From Candidatus Hydrogenedentota bacterium (GTDB taxonomy: Bacteria; Hydrogenedentota; Hydrogenedentia; Hydrogenedentales; JAGMZX01), in NCBI GenBank assembly GCA_018005585.1, contig JAGMZX010000029.1, forward strand, positions 1 to 46,572: a stretch of DNA of 46,572 nucleotides. Reading direction: 5' to 3'. The position numbers were made by a program, and so were the translations under genes. The notes beneath the pieces were generated by a model. The model was not told where the DNA came from. It saw nothing but the letters and a program-made list of their open reading frames with translations, and ran no database searches. This document shows positions 32,067 to 39,644 of the stretch, one piece after another (the stretch's first letter is position 1; each line of letters opens with the position of its first letter).

Positions 32067-33140
32067 TCAGAAGTCCCATCGGAAACCCGCGCCTACGGAA
32101 GTGCCCCATTCGTCCAAACCGGTGAGCCCCGGGTCGTTATCATAGTCCAGCCGCAAGTTGAGGCGAAGCTTCAACCGCTCCGTAAGGGGAAACACCAACG
32201 AAGTCTCGGACCGCGCCCGGAAATCGCCGATATCTGTCGCGCTGGGATAGACGGCGATGTCGCTGTCAAAAGCGCCGGTCTTGAAGATTGCGCGGGAGTA
32301 ACGCAGCCGGAGCGCTGCGTTGAGTTCCTTCTCGGAATTCTTCTCGTCCCGCCGTGGAAACCGCATTTGCCCCTGGTCTTCGAGCGCGCTGCCATCCCAA
32401 TCCTCATAGGCTGCGCCCAGCCCGGCAAAGCCATGCAACGAGTCCCCGCCATTGCCCCAGAGCATGTCCTGTATGCCCAAGGTCAACTGGGCGCGCAGGC
32501 CGAGCCCGGCGCTCGTGTCACGCTCGGCATCCCCGCGCACAAACGGCCCCATACCGGCCGCACCGCCGCGCCACCATTCCAGGGAGCCTTCGGCGAGACT
32601 CGGGAAGTAGCCGGAATCGTCGCGTCCGACGAGTACATGCCCGCTGAGGCTCTGCCCCTCCGTTTCTCGTTGAAGGTCGACACGTCCAACGAGGTCCGTG
32701 CTTGTGCGCGATGTGTCGCGCCACTGCAAAGCGGTCTCGACGCCGACCTGTGTGACGGCATCTGGCGCGGAACCGGGCGGCGTTTCCGGAGTCGAGGGAA
32801 TGGGCAATGCCTCCACGACATCCGCAAGGGCCAGCGGGGTGGCCGCGCCGCCGTTAATCGGCACGACCTGCTGTTCTTCCGGGGACCTTCTGAACTTGCC
32901 GTAGATTACCTCGCCGTTCGTCAGCGTAATGACCAGATTGGCGTCTGTGGTCAGGCCTTGCAGCGTGTCCATGGGTACCATCAGTTGCCCGGCCAGGGAC
33001 GTGCGGAAAACAAGGGTCCCCTCGACAATACGGACCACGTTTCCGGACAGCGTTTCCTGTTCGTTTAGCGCTACGACGTCGGCGCCGGCGCGAATCGCTA
33101 CCAGGAAGCCTGCCACTCCAATAAATAGGCTTCCGCGCAT
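32067..33140 (-). CDS. DUF481 outer-membrane beta-barrel protein
   Basis: A 357-residue exported protein. The N-terminal signal peptide (about 1-20: MRGSLFIGVAGFLVAIRAGA-D) precedes a small soluble part (about 21-110: LSGNVVRIVEGTLVFRTSLAGQLMVPMDTLQGLTTDANLVITLTNGEVIYGKF), an SH3-like fold often found in front of DUF481 domains. The remaining 240 residues alternate in barrel-strand fashion and end in GTSVGAGFRWDF, with the terminal Phe recognised by the outer-membrane assembly machinery. This supports a Gram-negative envelope. GGAG lies 8 bases before the ATG. It sits 106 bases upstream of the MauE-thioredoxin gene; a link is not shown. Confidence 0.85.
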   Translation of the reverse strand: MRGSLFIGVAGFLVAIRAGADVVALNEQETLSGNVVRIVEGTLVFRTSLAGQLMVPMDTLQGLTTDANLVITLTNGEVIYGKFRRSPEEQQVVPINGGAATPLALADVVEALPIPSTPETPPGSAPDAVTQVGVETALQWRDTSRTSTDLVGRVDLQRETEGQSLSGHVLVGRDDSGYFPSLAEGSLEWWRGGAAGMGPFVRGDAERDTSAGLGLRAQLTLGIQDMLWGNGGDSLHGFAGLGAAYEDWDGSALEDQGQMRFPRRDEKNSEKELNAALRLRYSRAIFKTGAFDSDIAVYPSATDIGDFRARSETSLVFPLTERLKLRLNLRLDYDNDPGLTGLDEWGTSVGAGFRWDF

Positions 33141-33259
33141 GAGTTACACTCCACTTAGATCTTACTGCGGGATCAGCCGGGATGCAAGAACGGGGAGACC
33201 GCAACGTTCCAAGGACAGAAGAGGCGCGGCAGACCAAGAGGCCAAATGACGCGCAAGTC

Positions 33260-34150
33260 TCAGATGGGACTGTGCTGCCCGGTGTCGACGTTGCCGGGTG
33301 CCGGGCGTGCGCGAACAGGCGCCGCGGCCGTGGCCGCGGGCTGCGTGGCTTCGGGCTCGTTCTCTTGATCTTGACCGGTCACATAGGTGTAGGCGGTGTC
33401 GCACATTCCGAAGAGCACGTAGGTGGCGGCAACGGGGAAGAGCACGATGGCGGGCGATATCGTGATAGCGTAATGGATAATCGCCATTGCGTAGGCGATG
33501 ATGCCGAGGGCCATGAAGGCGTGGCGCGGTGCCAGGATGAAGGACTTCATCTTGTCCTTGGGGTACCGGACCGTGCTGACCATGAGCCAGGCCATCAGGA
33601 GCGTGAGCGCGCCGACGGCGTAGTAGTCGAAATTCGATTTGATGAACCCGAAAAACCGCAGGAAGAGCACGAAGGCGGCTACGGTAGCGCCCGCGGCGGG
33701 CGACGGCAGCCCCACGAACGATTCGCGCCGGTCGGCCTGGTAGACGTTGAACCGGGCCAGCCGCAACGCAGCGCAGATAACGTAGATAATCGCCACAAAT
33801 GCGCCGGTCTTCCCCACGAAAGAACCTTCCTTCGGCGCGTGTTGCAGGTAGACGGCAAACACAAGCACGGCGGGGGCCACGCCGAACGAGACGAGATCGC
33901 ACAGGCTGTCCAGTTGCTTCCCGAATTCGGAGACACTTCGGGTGAGGCGCGCCACGGTGCCGTCGAGCATGTCGAAAATGATGGCCGTGAGAATCAGATA
34001 AGCGGCACGTTCATATTCATTGCCGATGCTCGCAAAGATGCTGGCGGTGCCCAGGTAGAGGCTGAACGTCGTCATTGCGCTCGCCAGCACGTTGATGGGC
34101 CGACGGCGTATCCGCAGTTTGCGTTTGCTCTTTTTCCGGAGGTTTTTCAT
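33260..34150 (-). CDS. pssA: CDP-diacylglycerol--serine O-phosphatidyltransferase
   Basis: A 296-residue integral membrane enzyme making phosphatidylserine from CDP-diacylglycerol and serine. The CDP-alcohol transferase signature is complete: Asp60-x2-Asp63-Gly64-x2-Ala67-Arg68-x8-Gly77-x3-Asp81-x3-Asp85. A basic N-terminus (KNLRKKSKRKLRIRRRPIN) and several further membrane helices follow. The C-terminal 45 residues are Ala/Pro/Glu-rich and probably disordered, longer than usual. The ATG at 34150 overlaps the psd stop (ATGA), so the two steps from CDP-diacylglycerol to phosphatidylethanolamine are coupled. Confidence 0.95.
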   Translation of the reverse strand: MKNLRKKSKRKLRIRRRPINVLASAMTTFSLYLGTASIFASIGNEYERAAYLILTAIIFDMLDGTVARLTRSVSEFGKQLDSLCDLVSFGVAPAVLVFAVYLQHAPKEGSFVGKTGAFVAIIYVICAALRLARFNVYQADRRESFVGLPSPAAGATVAAFVLFLRFFGFIKSNFDYYAVGALTLLMAWLMVSTVRYPKDKMKSFILAPRHAFMALGIIAYAMAIIHYAITISPAIVLFPVAATYVLFGMCDTAYTYVTGQDQENEPEATQPAATAAAPVRARPAPGNVDTGQHSPI

Positions 34151-34797
34151 CGTGTGCGAGCCACTATCGTAAGGCCTGCCCGGACCTCAGCCCTAAGCTT
34201 AACACAAATCCGCGTTTCAGGCGGCAAATACAGTTCCGTTCGCGAGCCAAACCGGATCATGCCGAACTTCTCGCCCGTGCGGAGCGGCGTGCCCGGCGTT
34301 ACAGGACACACGATGCGGCGTGCGACAGCGCCGGATATCTGCCGCACGGTCATCGGCCCCGCCGGGGTATCGAGGTAGACCGCGTTCGCCTCGTTTGCAT
34401 CACCGGCCGCCGGCTTCATGGCGAGGTGAAACTTGCCGGGCGTGTAACGCGTCTCGCGGACCACGCCGTTGTATGGCGCCCGGTTCACATGCACGTTGAA
34501 CAAGGAAAGAAAAATGGCGACACGCTTGCACGGGCCTGCGTAATGGGGGGATTCCGGCAGTTCATCAATGGCCACCACGACGCCGTCCGCGGGCGCGACG
34601 ATCTCGTCATTTTTGGCCGTGACCGTGCGCGGAAAATCGCGGAAGAAGAGCACAACGGCAAGACCGGCAGCGAGGACCAGCGCGCCTATCCACTGGAGGC
34701 CGGCGGGCCAGAATACGGCGGTCAGCACGGCACCCGCCGCAAGCAAAGGCGCGTAAAAACGCGCGCCCTCCCGCCAGCCACTGAAAGGTCTGTTCAC
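34147..34797 (-). CDS. psd: Phosphatidylserine decarboxylase, short archaetidylserine-type
   Basis: A 216-residue proenzyme that decarboxylates phosphatidylserine to phosphatidylethanolamine. Two N-terminal membrane segments (about 15-50) are followed by RDFPRTV, ADGVVVAIDELPE, FLSLFNVHVNRAPYNGVV and GKFHLAM. The self-cleavage Gly-Ser pair lies in IRFGSRTELYLP (FGS, where LGST is common in long forms) and would give the pyruvoyl group. Length fits the short Psd group. The start is GTG at 34797, whose GTGA overlaps the radC stop; the stop overlaps pssA. Confidence 0.94.
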   Translation of the reverse strand: MNRPFSGWREGARFYAPLLAAGAVLTAVFWPAGLQWIGALVLAAGLAVVLFFRDFPRTVTAKNDEIVAPADGVVVAIDELPESPHYAGPCKRVAIFLSLFNVHVNRAPYNGVVRETRYTPGKFHLAMKPAAGDANEANAVYLDTPAGPMTVRQISGAVARRIVCPVTPGTPLRTGEKFGMIRFGSRTELYLPPETRICVKLRAEVRAGLTIVARTR

Positions 34798-35489
34798 ATC
34801 AACCGCCTTTCTTTCATGCTCACGTATCTTCCGTCGCCAAACACGACATGGTCAAGGACGTCAATGCCAAGCTTGGCGCCCGCCTCGCACAATAACCGGG
34901 TCAACTCGATGTCCGTGCCGCTGGGCTCGGGTTCGCCGCTCGGATGGTTGTGGCAGACAATGATGGCGGCGGCGTTCTCGCGCACGGCCTGCCGGAACAC
35001 CTCGCGTGGTCCGGCGCTGGTGCTGTCGAGACCGCCCCGCGATATGTCCGCCACCTTGAGCACATCGTTCTTCCTGTTGAGTAGCACGCTCTTGAACTGT
35101 TCCGTCTCACAATCCTTGAACTCCAGCATCAACAGGTCGGCCACGTCTTGCGCGGACCGGATACGCTTGACGGCGGGCCGCTGGTAGGCGGCGAGGCGCT
35201 TGCCCAATTCAAGCGCCGCCTTGAGTTCAATGGCCTTGACCCTGCCAACGCCTTTGACCCTTTGAATGACCTCCAACGAGGCGTTGCTCAGGTTGCGCAG
35301 GTCTCCAAGATCGGCCAGGACGCGTTCCGCGAGGGCTACGGCGCCCGCTTCGCGCGTGCCGGTGCGGAACAGGACGGCGATCAGCTCCGCGTCGCGCAGC
35401 GCCTCCGCACCGAGGCGCGCGAGGCGCTCCCGGGGGCGGTCCTCCTCGGGCATGCTGCGTACCGCGGTAGAGTATGGCGTCTGGCTCAT
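34794..35489 (-). CDS. radC: RadC family (JAMM/MPN+) protein
   Basis: A 231-residue protein. The N-terminal helix-hairpin-helix part (PRERLARLGAEALRDAELIAVLFRTGTREAGAVALAERVL, then VKGVGRVKAIELKAALELGKRL) is followed by the JAMM metal site VCHNHPSGEPEPSGTD and the closing LDHVVFGDGRYVSMKERRLM. RadC was once thought to act in DNA repair; its true role is unsettled. The gene overlaps psd by four bases, an unexpected place between lipid genes and the release-factor genes. No good ribosome site precedes the ATG; an internal ATG at residue 13 is an alternative. Confidence 0.93.
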   Translation of the reverse strand: MSQTPYSTAVRSMPEEDRPRERLARLGAEALRDAELIAVLFRTGTREAGAVALAERVLADLGDLRNLSNASLEVIQRVKGVGRVKAIELKAALELGKRLAAYQRPAVKRIRSAQDVADLLMLEFKDCETEQFKSVLLNRKNDVLKVADISRGGLDSTSAGPREVFRQAVRENAAAIIVCHNHPSGEPEPSGTDIELTRLLCEAGAKLGIDVLDHVVFGDGRYVSMKERRLM

Positions 35490-35558
35490 GGTCGATTGCT
35501 TATGTCCTCGTGACAGTCAAGTCTAACATAAGCGCGCGCCGCTCTGTCGACAGCCCGG

Positions 35559-36407
35559 TCACGGCATCATCCCGCGCGCCACGCGCGGGATGCCCGCCAG
35601 GTCATTTATGAATCCGACTGCCCGGAACCCGGCCTGTTCGAGCAGCGCGGCGGCCGTGTCGCGTTGACGCTCGCCGACCTCGAAGGCGAGCAGGCCGCCC
35701 GGCTTGAGGCGACCGGGCGCGCCCGACACGATGCGGCGGGTAATATCAAGTCCGTCCGGGCCGCCAAGCACGGCGCGCGGGTCTTCGTGCAAGCGGATGA
35801 CCGGCGGCAGGAGCGGCCAATCGGCCGACTCGACATAGGGTGGGTTCGCTACGATAACGTCAAAGGGACCGTCGCCAGGTTGCAGGGCCTCGAACAGGTC
35901 GCCTTGGCGGGTCTGCAGCGCTACGCCGTTTCGTCTGGCGTTTGCCTCCGCAACTTGCACCGCGTAGGGGGCGATATCTGTCGCGACCACGCGGCAGCGC
36001 GGCGCATGGTGCGCGACCGCGATAGCCACGCAGCCGGTGCCCGTGCAGAGGTCGAGTGCGTCGGCGGTCTTGTTGCCGAGATAGTGCAGGGCGGTTTCAA
36101 CCAGGTGTTCGGTCTCGGGGCGCGGCACGAGCACGGGCGGCTGAACAGAAAACGGCAACGAGAAGAACTCCCATTCGCCGGTGATGTACGCAATGGGTTC
36201 CGCGTTCATGCGGCGCGCGACACAGGATTCAAAACCCTTCGGGTCGACGAGGTCTCTCGAGCGCGCGAGCACTTGGGCGCGACGCATCCCGAGCGCGTGC
36301 GCAAGCAAGATTTCAGCGTCAAGTCGCGGAGTCTCCGTCACCGGGGCAAGGCGTCGCGCGGCGTTTCCCAGAAGGTCCGAAACCCGTTGTGGGCCAGCAG
36401 GACTCAT
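35559..36407 (-). CDS. prmC: Release factor glutamine methyltransferase
   Basis: A 282-residue SAM-dependent enzyme that methylates the Gln of the GGQ motif in peptide-chain release factors. The N-terminal helical domain (1-75, with [15 protein letters not shown]) is followed by the core: [39 protein letters not shown] (SAM motif), [11 protein letters not shown], and the catalytic NPPY in [12 protein letters not shown]. The C-terminal [20 protein letters not shown] segment is typical. The ATG overlaps the prfA stop (ATGA), so enzyme and substrate are made together. Confidence 0.95.
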   Translation of the reverse strand: MSPAGPQRVSDLLGNAARRLAPVTETPRLDAEILLAHALGMRRAQVLARSRDLVDPKGFESCVARRMNAEPIAYITGEWEFFSLPFSVQPPVLVPRPETEHLVETALHYLGNKTADALDLCTGTGCVAIAVAHHAPRCRVVATDIAPYAVQVAEANARRNGVALQTRQGDLFEALQPGDGPFDVIVANPPYVESADWPLLPPVIRLHEDPRAVLGGPDGLDITRRIVSGAPGRLKPGGLLAFEVGERQRDTAAALLEQAGFRAVGFINDLAGIPRVARGMMP

Positions 36408-37483
36408 ACCGGCGCGGCGAGTTTGGCTGCACGGTCCGCCGCGACGAGAGCATTAATGATGGTTTGAAGTTCGCCCTCGATGACGCGGTCGAGATTGTGT
36501 TGCGTGAAGTTGATGCGGTGGTCCGTGACCCGGTTCTGCGGAAAATTGTACGTGCGGACTTTCTCGCTGCGGTCGCCGCTGCGCACCTGGCTGCGGCGTG
36601 TCTCTGAACGGGCCGCGGCCTCTTCCTCTTCTTTGAGGGCCAACAGCCGCGAGCGCAGCACCTTGAGCGCCTTCGCCTTGTTCTTGTGCTGCGATTTCTC
36701 GTCCTGGATTGTGATGACGATGCCAGTGGGCTTGTGGGTGAGCCGCACGGCGGAATCAGTCGTGTTGACGCTCTGGCCGCCGGGGCCTGAGGAACGGTAG
36801 ACGTCGAAGTGGACCTCTTCGGGATTGATGACGACGTCCACTTCCTCCGCTTCCGGGAGAACGGCCACCGTGACGGCGGAAGTGTGAATACGCCCTTGCG
36901 CCTCGGTCTGGGGCACGCGCTGCACGCGGTGTACGCCTCCCTCCCACTTCATCTGACTGTAGACCTTGTCGCCGGTGATCTGGAAGCAGATTTCCTTGTA
37001 ACCGCCCAATTCCGTGGGGCTGGCGCTGATGGTTTCCACTTTCCAGCCCCTGGATTCCGCGTAGCGCGAATACATGCGGAACAGATCGCCCACAAACAGG
37101 CCCGCTTCTTCCCCGCCGGTACCCGCCCGGATTTCAAGGATTGTATTCTTGTCGTCGTTGGGATCCTGCGGGACTAGCAGCAGTTTGATCTGTTGTTCGA
37201 GACCCGCCACGGACGCAGTGAGCAGTTCCTTTTCTTCCTCGGCCAGTTGACGGAGTTCCTCGTCTTTCTCCTCGCGCAGCAGTCGCTCCGCCTCTTCCAG
37301 ACGCCTTTCTTCCGCATCGAAGCGGCGGAAACACCGTACAAGTTCGCTGATCTGCGCCTGGGCCTTGGCGAGGCGGCGGTAAGACTCCGGATTCACGGCC
37401 ACTTCAGGCGTGGCCATGCTTTGAGTCAGGCGGTCGTACTCCGCCGCGACCGCGAGGAGTTTATCCCGCGTGATGGTGTCCAT
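36404..37483 (-). CDS. prfA: Peptide chain release factor 1
   Basis: A 359-residue class I release factor that ends translation at UAA and UAG. The stop-codon recognition tripeptide of RF1 type is Pro191-Gln-Thr193 in [14 protein letters not shown] (PxT, against SPF in RF2). The peptidyl-tRNA hydrolysis motif is Gly235-Gly-Gln237 in [20 protein letters not shown]. The acidic coiled N-terminal domain and the C-terminal [18 protein letters not shown] are as expected. Length is normal. It lies 12 bases after rpmE and overlaps prmC. Confidence 0.97.
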   Translation of the reverse strand: MDTITRDKLLAVAAEYDRLTQSMATPEVAVNPESYRRLAKAQAQISELVRCFRRFDAEERRLEEAERLLREEKDEELRQLAEEEKELLTASVAGLEQQIKLLLVPQDPNDDKNTILEIRAGTGGEEAGLFVGDLFRMYSRYAESRGWKVETISASPTELGGYKEICFQITGDKVYSQMKWEGGVHRVQRVPQTEAQGRIHTSAVTVAVLPEAEEVDVVINPEEVHFDVYRSSGPGGQSVNTTDSAVRLTHKPTGIVITIQDEKSQHKNKAKALKVLRSRLLALKEEEEAAARSETRRSQVRSGDRSEKVRTYNFPQNRVTDHRINFTQHNLDRVIEGELQTIINALVAADRAAKLAAPV

Positions 37484-37495
37484 GGGACGGGAACG

Positions 37496-37699
37496 TCACT
37501 TGGTGCCGGCATACTTCTTCTGGAACCGTTCCACGCGGCCTTCGCTGTCCACGAACTTCTGCTTGCCCGTGTAGAAGGGGTGGCACGCCGAGCAGATTTC
37601 CACGTTGATGGCCTTTTTCGTGGAACGTGTCTTAAAGGTGTTGCCGCAGGCGCACCGCACGGTCGTTTCTACGTATTCGGGGTGAATACCCTTTTTCAC
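37496..37699 (-). CDS. rpmE: 50S ribosomal protein L31, zinc-binding type
   Basis: A 67-residue ribosomal protein. It begins [22 protein letters not shown] and keeps the four zinc ligands of the C+ form: CAC (residues 16 and 18) and CSAC in [26 protein letters not shown]. The zinc form is the one expected when zinc is plentiful. The start is GTG at 37699, with GGGAGA upstream. A promoter and a hairpin with a U-tract lie in the roughly 100-base leader. First gene of the rpmE-prfA-prmC unit. Confidence 0.97.
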   Translation of the reverse strand: MKKGIHPEYVETTVRCACGNTFKTRSTKKAINVEICSACHPFYTGKQKFVDSEGRVERFQKKYAGTK

Positions 37700-37727
37700 A
37701 GTTGCATCTCCCTATGCCGATCCACAC

Positions 37728-37766
37728 AAAAAACCGGGGCTGCAACACACTTGCCACACCACCCCG
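37728..37766 (-). promoter_or_regulatory. Hairpin with U-tract in the rpmE leader, possible attenuator
   Basis: On the minus strand CGGGG (37766-37762) pairs with CCCCG (37739-37735), and inside it GCAA (37754-37751) pairs with TTGC (37745-37742). The stem is followed by T6 (37733-37728). It lies between the rpmE promoter and the rpmE start, 29 bases before the GTG, so it would end or pause transcription before the L31 gene. It could instead be the terminator of leuA if the promoter call is wrong. Confidence 0.5.
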
Positions 37767-37802
37767 AGCATCGGTGTTTCGTCACTTATGTTAATACCGG
37801 TG

Positions 37803-37832
37803 ATTCTAGCGTAAGTGCGCTGTCCGAAGCAA
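37803..37832 (-). promoter_or_regulatory. rpmE: Promoter of the rpmE-prfA-prmC unit
   Basis: On the minus strand TTGCTT (37832-37827) and TAGAAT (37808-37803) are 18 bases apart. The transcript would start near 37796, leaving a leader of about 97 bases before the rpmE GTG. The promoter lies just downstream of leuA. Confidence 0.55.
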
Positions 37833-37876
37833 CTTGAACTGCAGAAAAACGATAACTCGCCGAACTGGCAGATGGC

Positions 37877-39421
37877 TCAACTCGCCGTCGCGCCCTGTTC
37901 GAGTACGCCTTTGCGCGCGAGGTACATGTTGGCCGCGTCCGCATAGGCCTTGACCGCGGCCACAACAATATCCGTATCGACGCCTTTGCCCCGGAAGTCC
38001 TTGCCCCCGAAATTGACGGTGACGTAGGCTTCGCCGAGGGCATCCTTGCCGGGCGTGGTGGCGCGAATCTCGAATTGTTCGAGCCGGCCGGCGACTTTCA
38101 TCAGTTTCTCGACTGCGCGGAACGCCGCGTCGACTGAGCCGTCGCCGGTTGCGGTTTCGGCCAGCGGCTTGTTCCCTTTCACCATCTTGACATAGGCCAA
38201 TGCAGGGTCGCCGCCGGACGTGCGCACCTGATCCAACTGGAAGACCTGGAAGGCTTGATCATAGGTGGATACAATCAGCATAACAAGGTCTTCGTCGTAG
38301 ATCTCTTTCTTCTTCTCGGTAAGCGCAATGAATTTCTCGTAGAGTTTCTGCAAGTCATTGGCGTTTAATGCGTAACCGAGTTCTTCGCAGCGCTTGGCCA
38401 GCCCGGCGCGCCCGGAATGCTTGCCAAGCACGAGTTGGCTCTGGTGCAGGCCGACCGTTGCGGGCGTCATGATCTCGTAGGTGCGTGCGTTCGCAATCAC
38501 GCCGTGTTGATGAATGCCCGATTCGTGGGCGAACGCGTTGCGCCCGACTATCGGCTTGTTGTACGGGATGGCCATGCCGGTGATCTTGCTGAGCAGGGTA
38601 CTCGACGGCACGATTTCCGGCGTGACGATTCCGCATTCGAACGGATAGGTGTCGTGGCGCACGTGAGAGGACATCACGAATTCTTCGAGCGAGGTATTGC
38701 CCGCGCGCTCGCCAATTCCACTGACGGTGCATTCGACCTGCCGCGCCCCGCCCGCGACAGCCGCCAGCGCGTTCGCCACCGCCAGCCCCAGGTCGTTGTG
38801 GTTGTGCGACGAGAAGATGACCTGACCCGCACGGGGCACGTCCTTGGTTTTTCCAATGACGTACTCGAACATCTCCTTGATCTCGCCGGGCGTTGTGTAG
38901 CCCACCGTGTCCGGCAGATTGATCACGTCCGCGCCCGCCTCGATGGCCGCCCTGGTCAGTGCGACGAGGAAATCCCAATCCGAACGCGTTGCGTCCTCCG
39001 CGGAGAATTCGACGCGCGGTGGCACGAGCTTCTTCGCCAGCGACACGGCTTCGTGAGTTGCTTCAAGGACTTGCTCGCGAGTCATGCGCAGTTTGTGTTT
39101 CAGGTGGATGTCGGACGACGCGATGAAGGTGTGCAGCGTGGGTTTTTCCGCGGGTTCCAGGGCCTGCGCGGCGCGCTCGATATCCTGCGGCAGCGCGCGG
39201 GCCAGCGCGGCGACACGGCATGCCTTGATTTCCGACGCCACCTTGCGGACGCCCTCGAACTCCTGCGCCGACGCGATAGGGAATCCCGCCTCGATGGTGT
39301 CGACGCCCAAGCGTTCGAGTTGCCGCGCCATGCGGATTTTCTCGTGTTCATGCATGCTCATGCCGGGCGACTGTTCGCCGTCCCGCAGCGTAGTGTCAAA
39401 AATCTCCACTCGAATCGACAT
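37877..39421 (-). CDS. leuA: 2-isopropylmalate synthase
   Basis: A 514-residue enzyme that joins acetyl-CoA and 2-oxoisovalerate, the first step of leucine synthesis. The start [19 protein letters not shown] is the DRE-TIM metallolyase motif; the metal-binding [37 protein letters not shown] and the [11 protein letters not shown] region are clear. The C-terminal third (about 390-514) is the LeuA dimer domain for leucine feedback, which separates it from homocitrate synthase; citramalate synthase CimA also has it, but the active-site layout is closest to LeuA. The ATG at 39421 has AAGGAAAC upstream. No T-box or leader peptide was recognised; a GC-rich inverted repeat lies 52-76 bases upstream. 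Confidence 0.94.
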   Translation of the reverse strand: MSIRVEIFDTTLRDGEQSPGMSMHEHEKIRMARQLERLGVDTIEAGFPIASAQEFEGVRKVASEIKACRVAALARALPQDIERAAQALEPAEKPTLHTFIASSDIHLKHKLRMTREQVLEATHEAVSLAKKLVPPRVEFSAEDATRSDWDFLVALTRAAIEAGADVINLPDTVGYTTPGEIKEMFEYVIGKTKDVPRAGQVIFSSHNHNDLGLAVANALAAVAGGARQVECTVSGIGERAGNTSLEEFVMSSHVRHDTYPFECGIVTPEIVPSSTLLSKITGMAIPYNKPIVGRNAFAHESGIHQHGVIANARTYEIMTPATVGLHQSQLVLGKHSGRAGLAKRCEELGYALNANDLQKLYEKFIALTEKKKEIYDEDLVMLIVSTYDQAFQVFQLDQVRTSGGDPALAYVKMVKGNKPLAETATGDGSVDAAFRAVEKLMKVAGRLEQFEIRATTPGKDALGEAYVTVNFGGKDFRGKGVDTDIVVAAVKAYADAANMYLARKGVLEQGATAS

Positions 39422-39472
39422 CTGGGGTTTCCTTATCGCGCGTGTTGTGCGGCCCGCCCGGCCTAGACCAGA

Positions 39473-39497
39473 CGGGGCGGACACTGCGTCCGCCCCG
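39473..39497. repeat. Perfect 10-bp inverted repeat between leuA and the rhamnosidase gene
   Basis: CGGGGCGGAC (39473-39482) and GTCCGCCCCG (39488-39497) surround ACTGC. It resembles the short GC-rich hairpins at 250-572 in style and is probably the same class of interspersed element. It could also form in the leuA leader. Confidence 0.7.
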
Positions 39498-39588
39498 AAT
39501 GCATAACACCGCTCATTGCCAAAAGTCTACCAGAAGAAGCCTATTTTGTTCAAAAACAGGCTGCGCCCAAGGGGCCCGCGACGAAAGG

Positions 39589-39617
39589 TCGCAACGCGGC
39601 CGCTTGCCTGCTAATAT
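39589..39617 (+). promoter_or_regulatory. Weak candidate promoter of the rhamnosidase-transpeptidase gene
   Basis: TAATAT (39612-39617) is a fair -10; the base sequence 17 bases upstream, TCGCAA (39589-39594), is a poor -35. The transcript would start near 39624, about 20 bases before the ATG at 39645. Confidence 0.3.
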
Positions 39618-39644
39618 TGCGCGAATTTGGGAAAGGAATCCTTC

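Noticed and set aside
39422-39644. T-box or leucine leader before leuA
   Set aside because: No T-box sequence and no Leu-rich short frame; only a GC-rich inverted repeat.
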